Assembly (NCBI RefSeq): GCF_000722685.1
Contig: NZ_JPFV01000015.1
Span: 334,714-398,713 of the forward strand
Reading direction: 5' to 3'
Length of the DNA stretch: 64,000 nucleotides
Origin: Streptococcus mitis
GTDB taxonomy: Bacteria > Bacillota > Bacilli > Lactobacillales > Streptococcaceae
Positions 30,849 through 39,638 of the stretch are shown here, in pieces. Every line of letters begins with the position of its first letter. Positions within the stretch are counted from its first letter, which is position 1. The notes under the pieces were generated by a model. The model saw nothing but the letters and a program-made list of their open reading frames with translations, was not told where the DNA came from and did not search any database. The position numbers and the translations under genes are program-made.

Positions 30849-31541
30849 TTATTGATTCAAAGCAACACTGGAAACCTTACCATCGGCTCCCGTTGTAATT
30901 TGGATGACTTTTCCTCCACCAATTTTGGCATTATACTTACCATCGTCAAGAGTGTAAGAATATCCTTTGATAGAATAATTTTCTTTCTTTCCATCAGCAG
31001 ATTCTACTGTAAATTGGCCACCTGATGAAACTGTGATGGTTTCGCTATTGGCTCCCTTCCAATTGCCCGCTGCAGCTGAAAAATCACCATCTACCATGGT
31101 TAAAACACCCTTGTAGCGTTTATTTTGCTCTGCTTGTTTGTCTTGAAGTTTGCGGTCAGTTGTAGGATTATAGCTTGATTGGTTAGACTGGGCTTGAGGA
31201 GCTTGTTGAGTTGAAGGAGCCTGAGCAGGAGTTTGTTGACTAGCTACCTGTTGATTAGCCACTTCTTGACCTTGTCTTTGTTCTGGTGCCGATTGTGATG
31301 GCGTTGCAGTTGCTGAAGATTGATCAGTAGATGCCTTGGCCTTTTCAGATGAAGCTGAACTTGAGGACTTCTGAGTCTGGCTTTCTTTGCTAGCAGAAGT
31401 TGCTTTAGAACTTGATGATTGGCTTATCTTAACAGAACTGCTTGCTTGAGTTGTTTCCTTTTTATTTCCACAAGCTCCTAATAATATAGTTGATGCTAAT
31501 ACTGTAGCTGTCATCAATTTGATATAGGTTTTCTTTTTCAT
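30849..31541 (-). CDS. Ser/Gln-rich lipoprotein of unknown function
   Basis: 230 residues. Signal peptide with lipobox (TILLGACG), then ~100 residues of low-complexity Ser/Ala/Gln/Thr linker, then a compact C-terminal domain (~residues 125-230; WKGANSETITVSSGGQF, IGGGKVIQITTG) that resembles the DUF6287-type domain of streptococcal lipoproteins, an assignment I hold loosely. A surface tether with a small beta domain is likely. It stands where pneumococcus carries cbpA and two-component system 06. Confidence 0.85.
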   Translation of the reverse strand: MKKKTYIKLMTATVLASTILLGACGNKKETTQASSSVKISQSSSSKATSASKESQTQKSSSSASSEKAKASTDQSSATATPSQSAPEQRQGQEVANQQVASQQTPAQAPSTQQAPQAQSNQSSYNPTTDRKLQDKQAEQNKRYKGVLTMVDGDFSAAAGNWKGANSETITVSSGGQFTVESADGKKENYSIKGYSYTLDDGKYNAKIGGGKVIQITTGADGKVSSVALNQ

Positions 31542-31586
31542 TTTTCTACTCCTTTGTAATATTTTTGAAATATTAAGAAATCTTTT

Positions 31587-31603
31587 TGTAATATGATTGT
31601 AAT
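31587..31603 (+). promoter_or_regulatory. Exact WalR/VicR-type direct repeat
   Basis: TGTAAT-ATGAT-TGTAAT fits the consensus TGTNAT-N5-TGTNAT perfectly. It covers the -10 of the lipoprotein promoter on the other strand; a third TGTAAT lies at 31555. Confidence 0.6.
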
Positions 31604-31624
31604 ATTAAAATTTGAATATGTCAA
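31596..31624 (-). promoter_or_regulatory. Promoter of the lipoprotein gene
   Basis: Minus strand TTGACA (31619-31624), 17-base spacer, TACAAT (31596-31601). Confidence 0.75.
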
Positions 31625-31757
31625 CAATTTATCTAAACTATTTTAAAAATCTTAAATACTTTAGATACATTTACTCCTCCTACTCTTCTATTCGTAATAA
31701 AACAGAAAAAAATTCCTATTTTGATTAAAATTGTTTAAATCCCCTTTGTGTAATCGC

Positions 31758-31786
31758 TTGCATTATTGAGTGTGAAGGAATATAAT
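31758..31786 (+). promoter_or_regulatory. Promoter of the small membrane protein gene
   Basis: TTGCAT (31758-31763), 17-base spacer, TATAAT (31781-31786). Confidence 0.7.
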
Positions 31787-31819
31787 AACATTGAAATAGA
31801 ATATAGGAGGTGCACTCTC

Positions 31820-32050
31820 ATGCTAAATAAGTATTTCAAGTATCTTCCTTGGCTGATTTTAGATGCTTTCGCTTCTTACGGGGCAGCTACTCATTACGCT
31901 CAAACAACATTTGATTTGTTCTTCTTAACTATCGTTTTTATGATTGTCTACGTAGCTTTATTGTATTTACACGAAACCTATTTAAAATATAAATACAAAG
32001 ACTTCTTTACTCACATATTGAGTAATCCTAAGAAAGATAGCCACCCCTAA
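31820..32050 (+). CDS. Small two-helix membrane protein, unknown
   Basis: 76 residues from ATG 31820, with a near-perfect AGGAGGTG upstream; a longer frame lacks a site. Two hydrophobic stretches (WLILDAFASYGAATHYA and LFFLTIVFMIVYVALLYL) and a basic C-terminal tail (KYKYKDFF). I do not recognise a family. Own promoter and terminator. Confidence 0.75.
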   Translation: MLNKYFKYLPWLILDAFASYGAATHYAQTTFDLFFLTIVFMIVYVALLYLHETYLKYKYKDFFTHILSNPKKDSHP

Positions 32051-32089
32051 AAACAGTCGCAACAGCAAAACCATCTCATGATGGTACAT

Positions 32090-32125
32090 AAAGAGGTCGG
32101 GAACTTTGTCCCGACCTCGCTTTTT
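32090..32125. terminator. Bidirectional terminator between the small membrane gene and clpC
   Basis: GAGGTCGGGA/TCCCGACCTC hairpin with T tracts on both sides. Confidence 0.9.
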
Positions 32126-34556
32126 ATACAATATCAAATTTTAACTGGCCTGCTTTAACACCAATCTTAAGTGTGCTGCCTACCTCTAATTCTCCCTTGA
32201 GAAGAAGTTCTGCCAACTTGTCTTCCACTTCTGTTTGTAGGGTTCTGCGAAGTGGACGAGCTCCCATCTCTGGGTCATATCCTTGATTTGCCAACAATTT
32301 CAGTGCTGAAGCTTGTAATTTCAAGTCAATGCCTTTTTCAGCCAAACTTGCCACTAAAGGTTTGACCATAATCTTCACCACTTCCTGCATATGGTCGCTA
32401 GACAGGCTATGGAAGACCACCTTTTCATCAATACGGTTGATGAATTCCGGTCTATAAGCCTTTTTCAACTCTTCAAACATGCGTTTTTCCATATTCTCCT
32501 GATCAAAACGGATATCCTTAGCTCCAAAGCCAACTGTCTTGTCATCCCGAAGGGCTGTCGCACCAAGGTTTGATGTCATGATAATAATGGTATTTGAAAA
32601 GTCGACCTTGCGTCCCTTACTGTCTGTCAAGACACCGTCATCCAAGACCTGCAAGAGAACATTAAAGATGTCTGGGTGGGCCTTCTCTACCTCGTCAAAA
32701 AGGAGAACAGAATAGGGTTTGTTACGAACCTTCTCCGTCAACTCCCCACCTTCTTCATAACCCACATAACCCGGAGGAGCTCCATTGAGACGGCTGGCTG
32801 CGAATTTCTCCATATACTCACTCATATCAAAGCGGATAAGGGCTGATTCGTCATCAAAGAGAACTTCTGCCAGAGCCTTGGCCAATTCGGTCTTACCGAC
32901 ACCTGTAGGTCCTAGGAACATAAAGGAACCAATCGGACGCTTGTGACTGCGAATTCCTGACTGGTTACGGCGAATGGCACGGCTGATACTAGAGACAGCC
33001 TGATCTTGCCCGATAACCCGTTTATGGAGTTCTGCTTCAAGATTTAGATATTTCTTAGCGTCAGTCTGAGTCAGTTTTTGGACTGGGATACCTGACAGAC
33101 GACTCAAGGTGGTCAAAATATCAGACTCTGTCACCAAGTCTTTATAGACAGGCACTTCCTCCTCTTTTGCGATTAGCTGAGCTGCCTGTTTCCACTTGCC
33201 ATCCATCAAGGCCTTGTCAGCTGGACTCAAGCCTGAATCGTCTGCTTTTACATGCTTAGCCTTATTTTGCACTGTTGCCGCTGCCTCATCCAAGAGATCA
33301 ATAGCAGAGTCTGGCAAGTGACGACTAGTCAAGTAGCGATGTGCCATCTTGACAGCTGTTTCAACCGCTTCATCTGTGATTTGCACACGATGATGTTTCT
33401 CATAAGTCGCCTTCAAGCCTTGTAAAATGGTCATGCTGTCTGCCACACTTGGCTCTTCAATCGTCACTTTTGCAAAACGACGAGAAAGGGCTGCGTCTTT
33501 TTCAATGTGTTTTTGGTACTCTTCCTGAGTAGTCGCACCAACCGTTCTCAAGGTTCCACGCGCTAAGGCTGGCTTCAAGATATTGGCCGCATCCAGAGTT
33601 GAGTCAATTCCACTACCAGAACCCATGATAGTGTGGAGTTCATCGATAAAGAGGATGACTTGCCCATCTTCTTCAATATCCTTGATGATATTATTCATGC
33701 GTTCTTCAAAGTCACCACGGAAGCGTGTCCCTGCAACAACATTCATCAAATCAAGCTCTAACACGCGCATCTTAGCCATTTCCGCAGGTACATCACCACT
33801 AGCAATACGCTGGGCAAGACCGAGCGCCAGAGCTGTTTTCCCGACACCAGCATCCCCAACCAAGACAGGATTATTCTTGGTTTTTCGGCTCAAGATTTGA
33901 ATCATACGGGATATTTCCTTGTCACGACCAATGACTGGCTCTAACTTGCCAGAACGCGCTTGCTCTGTCAAATCATGCGTATAGTCCTCGAGTCCACCAC
34001 TCTGAGTCTGGGGCATTCCCATCATATTAGCCATAGAATTTTGCTTGTCAGCTACTGTACGATGGCGTTGGCGTAAAGCTTTAAGGTCTTCACGAGTCCA
34101 ACCTGCTCGTTCTTCTAAATTTCGACGAAGGGCAGCAATCTTGACCTGATCTTTCTTGTCTTCATAAGAAAAACCTGCCCTCTCCAAGATACGAGTCGCC
34201 AAGGCATTTCCATCATGCAAAATCGCATAGAGGACATGCTCCGTTCCTAGCATCTTAGCATGGACCACTGACGCTACATATTCGGCTTCATCAAAGAGAA
34301 CCTGCAAACGATGAGAAAACGGCAACTCCGTAAAGGTTTCATCCTGGCTATAGTCCGTTTCAGTCAGTTCCAAAGCCACCTCTTCTAAACGGTCCATCTC
34401 ATATGGATAATCATTTAAAGTAGCCCCTGCCACACTATAGCTGTGATTGGACATGGCAATCAACAAGTGCCAAGATTCTAGGTAACGAGCTCCAAAATGG
34501 CCAGCAACCATGTAGGCACTTTCGATACATTCATTCAATGCTTTTGAATAGTTCAT
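32124..34556 (-). CDS. clpC: ATP-dependent Clp protease ATP-binding subunit ClpC
   Basis: 810 residues. Clp-N double repeat (residues ~1-140), AAA-1 with Walker [11 protein letters not shown], a short linker, and AAA-2 with [10 protein letters not shown] and FDMSEYME. Unfolds proteins for ClpP. Directly follows ctsR by one base and shares its promoter; in pneumococcus the pair is induced by heat and other stress. Confidence 0.97.
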   Translation of the reverse strand: MNYSKALNECIESAYMVAGHFGARYLESWHLLIAMSNHSYSVAGATLNDYPYEMDRLEEVALELTETDYSQDETFTELPFSHRLQVLFDEAEYVASVVHAKMLGTEHVLYAILHDGNALATRILERAGFSYEDKKDQVKIAALRRNLEERAGWTREDLKALRQRHRTVADKQNSMANMMGMPQTQSGGLEDYTHDLTEQARSGKLEPVIGRDKEISRMIQILSRKTKNNPVLVGDAGVGKTALALGLAQRIASGDVPAEMAKMRVLELDLMNVVAGTRFRGDFEERMNNIIKDIEEDGQVILFIDELHTIMGSGSGIDSTLDAANILKPALARGTLRTVGATTQEEYQKHIEKDAALSRRFAKVTIEEPSVADSMTILQGLKATYEKHHRVQITDEAVETAVKMAHRYLTSRHLPDSAIDLLDEAAATVQNKAKHVKADDSGLSPADKALMDGKWKQAAQLIAKEEEVPVYKDLVTESDILTTLSRLSGIPVQKLTQTDAKKYLNLEAELHKRVIGQDQAVSSISRAIRRNQSGIRSHKRPIGSFMFLGPTGVGKTELAKALAEVLFDDESALIRFDMSEYMEKFAASRLNGAPPGYVGYEEGGELTEKVRNKPYSVLLFDEVEKAHPDIFNVLLQVLDDGVLTDSKGRKVDFSNTIIIMTSNLGATALRDDKTVGFGAKDIRFDQENMEKRMFEELKKAYRPEFINRIDEKVVFHSLSSDHMQEVVKIMVKPLVASLAEKGIDLKLQASALKLLANQGYDPEMGARPLRRTLQTEVEDKLAELLLKGELEVGSTLKIGVKAGQLKFDIV

Positions 34557-34557
34557 C

Positions 34558-35016
34558 TTACTTCCCTTTTCTATCTACCTCTTGTATGACCTGTCGTAGC
34601 ATATTAGCACGAACAACTGGAGCTTCTTCTCCTAGAACGCGATCCAAAGCTACTGCCTCCAGCAAATTCATCTCTTGCTTAGTCATCAATTGCTGCTCAA
34701 CCAAAAGCTGCAGAATATCTTCATAAATTTCTTGACTAACTCGCTCACCAATTGAATAAAGCAAATCACGGAGCATTTCATGATGACTAGAAAACTCAAT
34801 CCGTCCTATGCGAATGTAGCCTCCACCACCCCGCTTACTTTCAACCAAGTAGCCTCTACTTTCCGTAAAGCGTGTCTTGATCACATAGTTAATCTGACTA
34901 GGAACAACCTGGAATGTATCTGCTAACTGACTCCGTTGCAACTCTACAATTCCAGATTGATCTAAAATCGCCTTGATGTAGGCCTCAATATGATCCGATG
35001 TATTTTTAAATCTCAT
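34558..35016 (-). CDS. ctsR: Class III stress gene repressor CtsR
   Basis: 152 residues. N-terminal winged-helix region ending in the glycine-rich wing RGGGGYIRIGR that senses temperature, C-terminal dimer/McsB-binding half. Represses clp genes and itself. First gene of ctsR-clpC. Confidence 0.96.
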   Translation of the reverse strand: MRFKNTSDHIEAYIKAILDQSGIVELQRSQLADTFQVVPSQINYVIKTRFTESRGYLVESKRGGGGYIRIGRIEFSSHHEMLRDLLYSIGERVSQEIYEDILQLLVEQQLMTKQEMNLLEAVALDRVLGEEAPVVRANMLRQVIQEVDRKGK

Positions 35017-35042
35017 TACAAACCCACCTCTCTCTTTAAACC

Positions 35043-35064
35043 TTGACTATCTTTGACTATTATA
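35043..35064 (-). promoter_or_regulatory. ctsR promoter -10 with CtsR operator
   Basis: Minus strand TATAAT (35059-35064) runs directly into AGTCAAAGATAGTCAA (35043-35058), which fits the CtsR heptad repeat RGTCAAA-N3-RGTCAAA. Confidence 0.85.
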
Positions 35065-35083
35065 CCGAAATTTTCTCATTTTT

Positions 35084-35130
35084 AAAAGAAAAAGGGCGCT
35101 GGTAAAGGATAATCTTCACCAACTCCCTAT
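35084..35130 (-). terminator. Terminator of the thiamine-type ABC operon
   Basis: Minus strand AGGGAGTTGGT pairs with ACCAGCGCCCT, followed by TTTTTC; it overlaps the start of the ATPase stop region. Confidence 0.75.
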
Positions 35131-35134
35131 TTTT

Positions 35135-35863
35135 CTACTTATCTAAGCCTAATTCTACCAAGATTTGACGTTTGTAGGCAATCTTTTGAACTTCTTTGTC
35201 CTCATCTTCAGACCAGTCTAGTTTAATTTCTGAAACAATCTGCCCAGGGCGATTTTTCAAGATATAGATGCGGTCGCTGAGATTGAGGGCCTCCTCGATA
35301 CTATGCGTGATAATCAGGGTCGTCAATTGCAACTGCTTGTGAATCTCCAGATACCAAGCGTGGAGTTCCATCTTGGTCATCTCATCCAAGGCACTAAAGG
35401 CCTCATCCAAGAGAAAGAGCTTGTGCCCGAAAAGGTAAGTTCGAAGCAAGGCTACACGCTGACGCATCCCACCACTGAGTTCATGAGGATACTTGTCCCG
35501 TACAGCTGTCAACTGGAAGGTCGCAAGAATTTCATCCGCACGGGCAATGGCTTCCACCTTATCCACTTTTTGAATCAAGAGGGGCAGGATGATATTACCA
35601 AGCACCGTCTTGTGCTCCAAGAGTAGATCCTTTTGCAACATATAACTCACGCGCCCCTGGGGATTTTCTTCACCATCAAGGACAATTCTCCCTGACTGAA
35701 CTTCTAAAATCCCAGCGATTAGATTAAAGAGGGTGGTCTTTCCAACACCACTTGGACCTAAGATAGAAACCACTTCACCTGAAGTCACCTGCAGGTTAAT
35801 GTCCTCTAAAATCCTCTCCTGACCATAAGCATAACTGACGTGTTCTAGTCTAATCTCTGTCAT
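35135..35863 (-). CDS. ABC transporter ATP-binding protein (thiamine precursor type)
   Basis: 242 residues of the NitT/TauT type: Walker A GPSGVGKTTL, signature LSGGMRQR, Walker B LFLLDEAFSALD, switch His THSIEEA. Last gene of a four-gene operon behind a TPP riboswitch. Known relatives import thiamine or its pyrimidine precursor (ThiXYZ). Its ATG shares one base with the substrate-binding protein stop. Confidence 0.92.
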   Translation of the reverse strand: MTEIRLEHVSYAYGQERILEDINLQVTSGEVVSILGPSGVGKTTLFNLIAGILEVQSGRIVLDGEENPQGRVSYMLQKDLLLEHKTVLGNIILPLLIQKVDKVEAIARADEILATFQLTAVRDKYPHELSGGMRQRVALLRTYLFGHKLFLLDEAFSALDEMTKMELHAWYLEIHKQLQLTTLIITHSIEEALNLSDRIYILKNRPGQIVSEIKLDWSEDEDKEVQKIAYKRQILVELGLDK

Positions 35864-36870
35864 TATTTCACAAATTCGTTGGTGAAGCCTTTGTCTGTCA
35901 AGTCTTCTTTAAGGATACCATTTTCTTTATCCCATTTGTAGAAGGCATTCCAGCGAGCTGCATCAAATTGACCCCATTTTTCCTTGTTGCTTGCGTATTC
36001 TTTTGACAAGTATTTTTGAGATTCGATGACAAAGTCACGTTTTTCCTGAAGTTCAGGTGCATTCTTGATGAGGATATCTGCCGCTTCCTCTGGATGCTCC
36101 ATAGCGTATTGGTAGCCTTTTTTGATAGCTTGGATAACTTTGCGAGCTTCTTCTTTGTTGTCTTTCAAATAGTCATTGTTTGCGATGATAACTGGTGAGT
36201 AGTAGTCAAACTCCTTGACATAGTCTTTCAAGTACATGAAATTAGCATCTACACCTTGAGATTTTGCAAGGATACCATCCCAACCGTAGTAGATCCATGC
36301 AGTATCAAATACTCCATTAGCAATCGGTGTGATCGAGTTTGAATCGTTATTTGGTACTTTTTCAACTTTTTCAAAATCTCCACCTTGAGATTCTACCAAG
36401 GTTTTCAACATAGCAAGTTCAGTTGGGTCATTCCAAGTTCCGTATTTCTTACCAACCAAGTCCTTTGGACTAGCTACATTATCAGATTTACGAGAGATGA
36501 TTCCTGATGTATTGTGTTCAACAATAGCTGCAACGGCAGTAATTCCTGCACCTTTTTCCAATTTTTTAGCCATGTAGTCTTGGAAATAGACTGCAAATGG
36601 TGCCTTACCATTGATAACCAAGTCAGAAGAACTTTCTTCTGGTGGCAATTTCAAGTCAACATCCACTCCAGCTTCTTTGAAATAACCTTTTTCCTTGGCA
36701 ACATAAAGCCCTGTGTGGTTGGTATTTGGTGTCCAGTCTAGGATAAAGTCAATTTTCTTGAGTTCTGCCTCTTTGTTGTCTTTAGAAGCAGTTCCTTGGC
36801 CACAGGCCACAAGCACAACAGCTAGAAGAGCTGTTAAAACAGTTAAAAACACTTTCCATGTTTTCTTCAT
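35863..36870 (-). CDS. ABC transporter substrate-binding lipoprotein (NMT1/ThiY-like)
   Basis: 335 residues from ATG 36870 (GAGGAAAG upstream). Lipobox AVVLVACG, then an NMT1-type fold beginning with IDFILDWTPNTNHTGLYVAKEKGYF. Such proteins bind HMP-type pyrimidines or thiamine-related ligands. The riboswitch context supports thiamine or a precursor as cargo. Confidence 0.92.
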   Translation of the reverse strand: MKKTWKVFLTVLTALLAVVLVACGQGTASKDNKEAELKKIDFILDWTPNTNHTGLYVAKEKGYFKEAGVDVDLKLPPEESSSDLVINGKAPFAVYFQDYMAKKLEKGAGITAVAAIVEHNTSGIISRKSDNVASPKDLVGKKYGTWNDPTELAMLKTLVESQGGDFEKVEKVPNNDSNSITPIANGVFDTAWIYYGWDGILAKSQGVDANFMYLKDYVKEFDYYSPVIIANNDYLKDNKEEARKVIQAIKKGYQYAMEHPEEAADILIKNAPELQEKRDFVIESQKYLSKEYASNKEKWGQFDAARWNAFYKWDKENGILKEDLTDKGFTNEFVK

Positions 36871-36907
36871 TTTCTTTCCTCTTTTCTTTTTCAGAAACAT
36901 TCTTATT

Positions 36908-37666
36908 CTACGAACGTTTCCATTTAATAACATATTTCTCGCTGATATCGACCAATTTCATACCAAGAAGACTGATAATCGATACCAGAATAATAATAGC
37001 AAACATGGTATCATACTGAAACAGTTTTTTGGACTGAATCATATAAACACCAAGACCCTCAAAGCCTCCCAACCACTCAGATACCACTGTTGTGATAAAG
37101 GCGTAGGAAACACTGACCCTCAGACCGGCATAAAAGTAGGGTAGGCTGACAGGGATTTTAAAATGCCACAGGATTTGCCAAGGTTTGGCCCGCATCAGAC
37201 TAAACAAGGTCAGCATATCCTTGTCACAATGCCTAAAACCGTCCAAAATGCTGACGATAATAGGAAAAGTTGTCGTCAAGATAATCAAGACAATCTTGGG
37301 CAAAATCCCATAACCTAGCCACAAGACCAGAATAGGAGCTATGGCAATGGTCGGGATAGTCTGAACAACCACCATCATAGGGTAAATCAAGTCATTGAGC
37401 CAAGTCAAACTGTCCATAAGTACAGCCATGAGACAGGCAATCAAGACTCCCAAAACCAACCCCAATAAAGCCACTCTCAAGGTGGCCCAGCTATGGTGCC
37501 AGAGAAATTCTCTATCACGCACAAAAGACTGGAGGATTTCAAGAGGGGTCGGCAGGATAAACTTAGGAAGAAGTTTAAGCAACCCTGCTAGCTGCCAGAT
37601 TGACAAGACTCCCAAAAAACCCAATAGACTAATGTGTCGTCTCAGTATACTTTTCAAGTTTCTCAT
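36908..37666 (-). CDS. ABC transporter permease (thiamine precursor type)
   Basis: 252 residues, six or so membrane helices with the BPD permease EAA loop (DMLTLFSLMRAKPWQILWHFKIPVSLPYFYAGLRV region). Starts inside the end of the preceding gene (about 38-base overlap), so translation is coupled; the ATG follows an in-frame TTG that could also be used. Confidence 0.92.
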   Translation of the reverse strand: MRNLKSILRRHISLLGFLGVLSIWQLAGLLKLLPKFILPTPLEILQSFVRDREFLWHHSWATLRVALLGLVLGVLIACLMAVLMDSLTWLNDLIYPMMVVVQTIPTIAIAPILVLWLGYGILPKIVLIILTTTFPIIVSILDGFRHCDKDMLTLFSLMRAKPWQILWHFKIPVSLPYFYAGLRVSVSYAFITTVVSEWLGGFEGLGVYMIQSKKLFQYDTMFAIIILVSIISLLGMKLVDISEKYVIKWKRS

Positions 37667-37919
37667 CAATACTTAAAATCTCTCCTACATTTATTTTAAC
37701 ATTGGCAAAGACATTGTCTGCCTCCTGCCCTGCTACCTCTAGCGCTTCTTTGAGAATGCGCATAAGCTCATCAAACTCCCCTTCCAAGACCGTTTCAAAT
37801 GGTGTCACCACCATGGTCACTTCTTGAGCTTGCAGATGAGCAATGACCTGATCGATAACAGCTATCCGATCAATCCCCTGTGCTAGGGGTAAAACTTGCA
37901 AGGCAATGCTTGCTTTCAT
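37629..37919 (-). CDS. Thiamine-binding protein, MTH1187/YkoF-like family
   Basis: 96 residues from ATG 37919 (AGGAGG upstream). The ferredoxin-like fold of the MTH1187 (DUF77) family, starting MKASIALQVLPLAQG. Members bind thiamine or HMP in the cytoplasm and sit in riboswitch operons. First gene behind the TPP riboswitch; a longer frame would start inside the riboswitch terminator. Confidence 0.88.
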   Translation of the reverse strand: MKASIALQVLPLAQGIDRIAVIDQVIAHLQAQEVTMVVTPFETVLEGEFDELMRILKEALEVAGQEADNVFANVKINVGEILSIDEKLEKYTETTH

Positions 37920-37950
37920 AAAAACCTCCTCTTCTCGTTTTCCTTTGACA

Positions 37951-37983
37951 AAAAGAAAAACCTTTACCATATATGGAAAAGGT
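37951..37983 (-). terminator. Riboswitch-controlled terminator
   Basis: Minus strand ACCTTT-T-CCATAT/ATATGG-T-AAAGGT stem followed by TTTTTCTTTTT. Lies between the TPP aptamer and the first gene, as expected for transcriptional control. Confidence 0.85.
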
Positions 37984-37998
37984 CAAGAATAGACTAAG

Positions 37999-38083
<85 letters not shown>

Positions 38084-38095
38084 TTATATGGACAT

Positions 38096-38124
38096 ATGAT
38101 AGCGCAAAATAAAAAAATTGTCAA
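38096..38124 (-). promoter_or_regulatory. Promoter of the TPP riboswitch operon
   Basis: Minus strand TTGACA (38119-38124), 17-base spacer, TATCAT (38096-38101). Start about 38089, so the transcript begins with the palindrome CCATATAATATATGG. Confidence 0.8.
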
Positions 38125-38148
38125 GGAAACTGCTTACAGAAAAAGTAG

Positions 38149-38171
38149 GAAAAATTTCCTACTTTTTCTAT
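38149..38171 (-). terminator. Terminator of cbpD
   Basis: AAGTAGGAAA/TTTCCTACTT hairpin with T run, overlapping the cbpD stop. Confidence 0.85.
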
Positions 38172-39283
38172 ACTCTCACACCATCACTATTTACTCTGTA
38201 GCCATCCACTGTTGTATTAACAGCTAAGGCCCCAGAAGAGTAAGAATAATACCACTTACCAGAGACTTGATACCATCCTGTTTTCATTGCCCCTGAACTA
38301 TCTAGATAATACCACACCCCATTTTCCTTTAACCATCCTGTCTGCATTTCACCAGATGATTTCAAATAATACCAGCTAGAACCATCCTTCAACCAGCCTG
38401 TTGATTTAGAACCATTTGATTTGAAATGATACCAACTACCATTTATTTTCTTCCAACCGACAGTCAGAACATCATTGGAACTATCTTCTGGTTGATTCTG
38501 CGATGAAGAAACCTCCTCTAACTGAATATAACGACGACTTCCACTATAAGATATATAACTCAACCACTTGTACCCATCTTTTTCAAGTACCTGATCATAA
38601 TGAACACTCTCACCTGGAGAATAATATGCAATTGAAGTTGCACTAGCTAAAGGTTGATTTTTAATAGCTGCCTTATTCTTAAAATAATGAGTTCCTCCTG
38701 TCGAAGACGAAGGTTGACTATTGAATACTTTGCTACTACTTACTACATTACCTCCCTCCAAATCTTTAAAATGAATAAATCCTGTCATCGTATTCGCTTT
38801 TATAGTTCGTTTATTATAGGATCCTGTATAACCATAGTTGTATTCCTCAATTTCTATATTATCCCCCATTACATTTGAAACCCAGGCAACATGACCATAT
38901 CCTCCTGCAGTAGACCAAGCAATAGATCCAATAGCTGGTGTATTATCTACACGATATCCTTCACGACGAGCACGATAGCCCCATTCATTCGCATTTCCAT
39001 AAGCTCCTGTAATCTCAAAACCGTTGACACTACTCAATCGAAAGGCTGCAAATGAAGTACACTGACGAGAGTACATGCGCCACTTATCAATCTCCTGACT
39101 CCCATTTTTATAATAAGCAGGATAATCATCCCCACGCGCAATCGATCCATTTCCTCCGGAATAGGCATATACACTATCACTCGCTACTAGCATCAATCCT
39201 ACTACTAAAAAAGGAACAACCTTTTTAGCTGATTTTCTAAAAGAAAATCCTGTCTCTGTTACTTTGAATGGTAAAACTTTCAT
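38168..39283 (-). CDS. cbpD: Choline-binding murein hydrolase CbpD (single SH3b form)
   Basis: 371 residues. Signal peptide to ~residue 40, CHAP amidase/endopeptidase domain with catalytic Cys in SRQCTSFAAF and His in GYGHVAWV, one SH3b domain (~residues 205-275, HYFKNKAAIKNQP, YISYSGSRRYIQLEE), then four choline-binding repeats (GWKKINGSWYHF, GWLKDGSSWYYL, GWLKENGVWYYL, GWYQVSGKWYYS). Secreted by competent cells to lyse non-competent kin (fratricide). Pneumococcal CbpD is ~448 residues with two SH3b domains; this one is shorter, as reported for S. mitis. Transcribed from a ComX-type promoter. Confidence 0.95.
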   Translation of the reverse strand: MKVLPFKVTETGFSFRKSAKKVVPFLVVGLMLVASDSVYAYSGGNGSIARGDDYPAYYKNGSQEIDKWRMYSRQCTSFAAFRLSSVNGFEITGAYGNANEWGYRARREGYRVDNTPAIGSIAWSTAGGYGHVAWVSNVMGDNIEIEEYNYGYTGSYNKRTIKANTMTGFIHFKDLEGGNVVSSSKVFNSQPSSSTGGTHYFKNKAAIKNQPLASATSIAYYSPGESVHYDQVLEKDGYKWLSYISYSGSRRYIQLEEVSSSQNQPEDSSNDVLTVGWKKINGSWYHFKSNGSKSTGWLKDGSSWYYLKSSGEMQTGWLKENGVWYYLDSSGAMKTGWYQVSGKWYYSYSSGALAVNTTVDGYRVNSDGVRV

Positions 39284-39332
39284 TCTTCCTCCTTGAAAAA
39301 TAATATAAATTGAAGATTGCCTTCACTTAAAC

Positions 39333-39340
39333 TATTCGGA
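39333..39340 (-). promoter_or_regulatory. ComX (SigX) com-box of cbpD
   Basis: Minus strand TCCGAATA, one base off TACGAATA, preceded by a T-rich run and placed ~50 bases before the ATG. It directs competence-specific transcription. Confidence 0.8.
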
Positions 39341-39350
39341 GAAAAAAGAA

Positions 39351-39373
39351 AAAGTGAGAAAATTTCTCACTTT
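39351..39373 (-). terminator. Terminator of veg
   Basis: AAAGTGAGAAA/TTTCTCACTTT hairpin followed by TTTTTCTTTTTT on the minus strand; the T tract runs into the cbpD com-box. Confidence 0.85.
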
Positions 39374-39638
39374 AGTCCAAATAATGAATCAAATTTTTTT
39401 CCGTAAGGATATCTGAGTAAGTAAAGGATTCAACGTAAACATTAGTTTGTTTATCTCCTTCAACATTCCCAAATTCCACAATAAATAGGGATGGATAAAC
39501 TTCAATTAACTTACCCAATCTATTTTTTTGGCGCTTACGCCCATTTTCCAAAGTCATTTCAATTACATGACCCTCATGCGCCTTGATTTCCTCTTTAATT
39601 TTTTTCATCTTAGCTACATCTGTAAATGCATCTGTCAT
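39372..39638 (-). CDS. veg: Veg family protein (DUF1021)
   Basis: 88 residues with the compact beta-barrel sequence of Veg (HEGHVIEMTLENGRKRQKNR, GKLIEVYPSLFIVEF). In B. subtilis Veg stimulates biofilm genes; the role in streptococci is not settled. Its start overlaps the dnaC stop (ATGA). Confidence 0.9.
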   Translation of the reverse strand: MTDAFTDVAKMKKIKEEIKAHEGHVIEMTLENGRKRQKNRLGKLIEVYPSLFIVEFGNVEGDKQTNVYVESFTYSDILTEKNLIHYLD

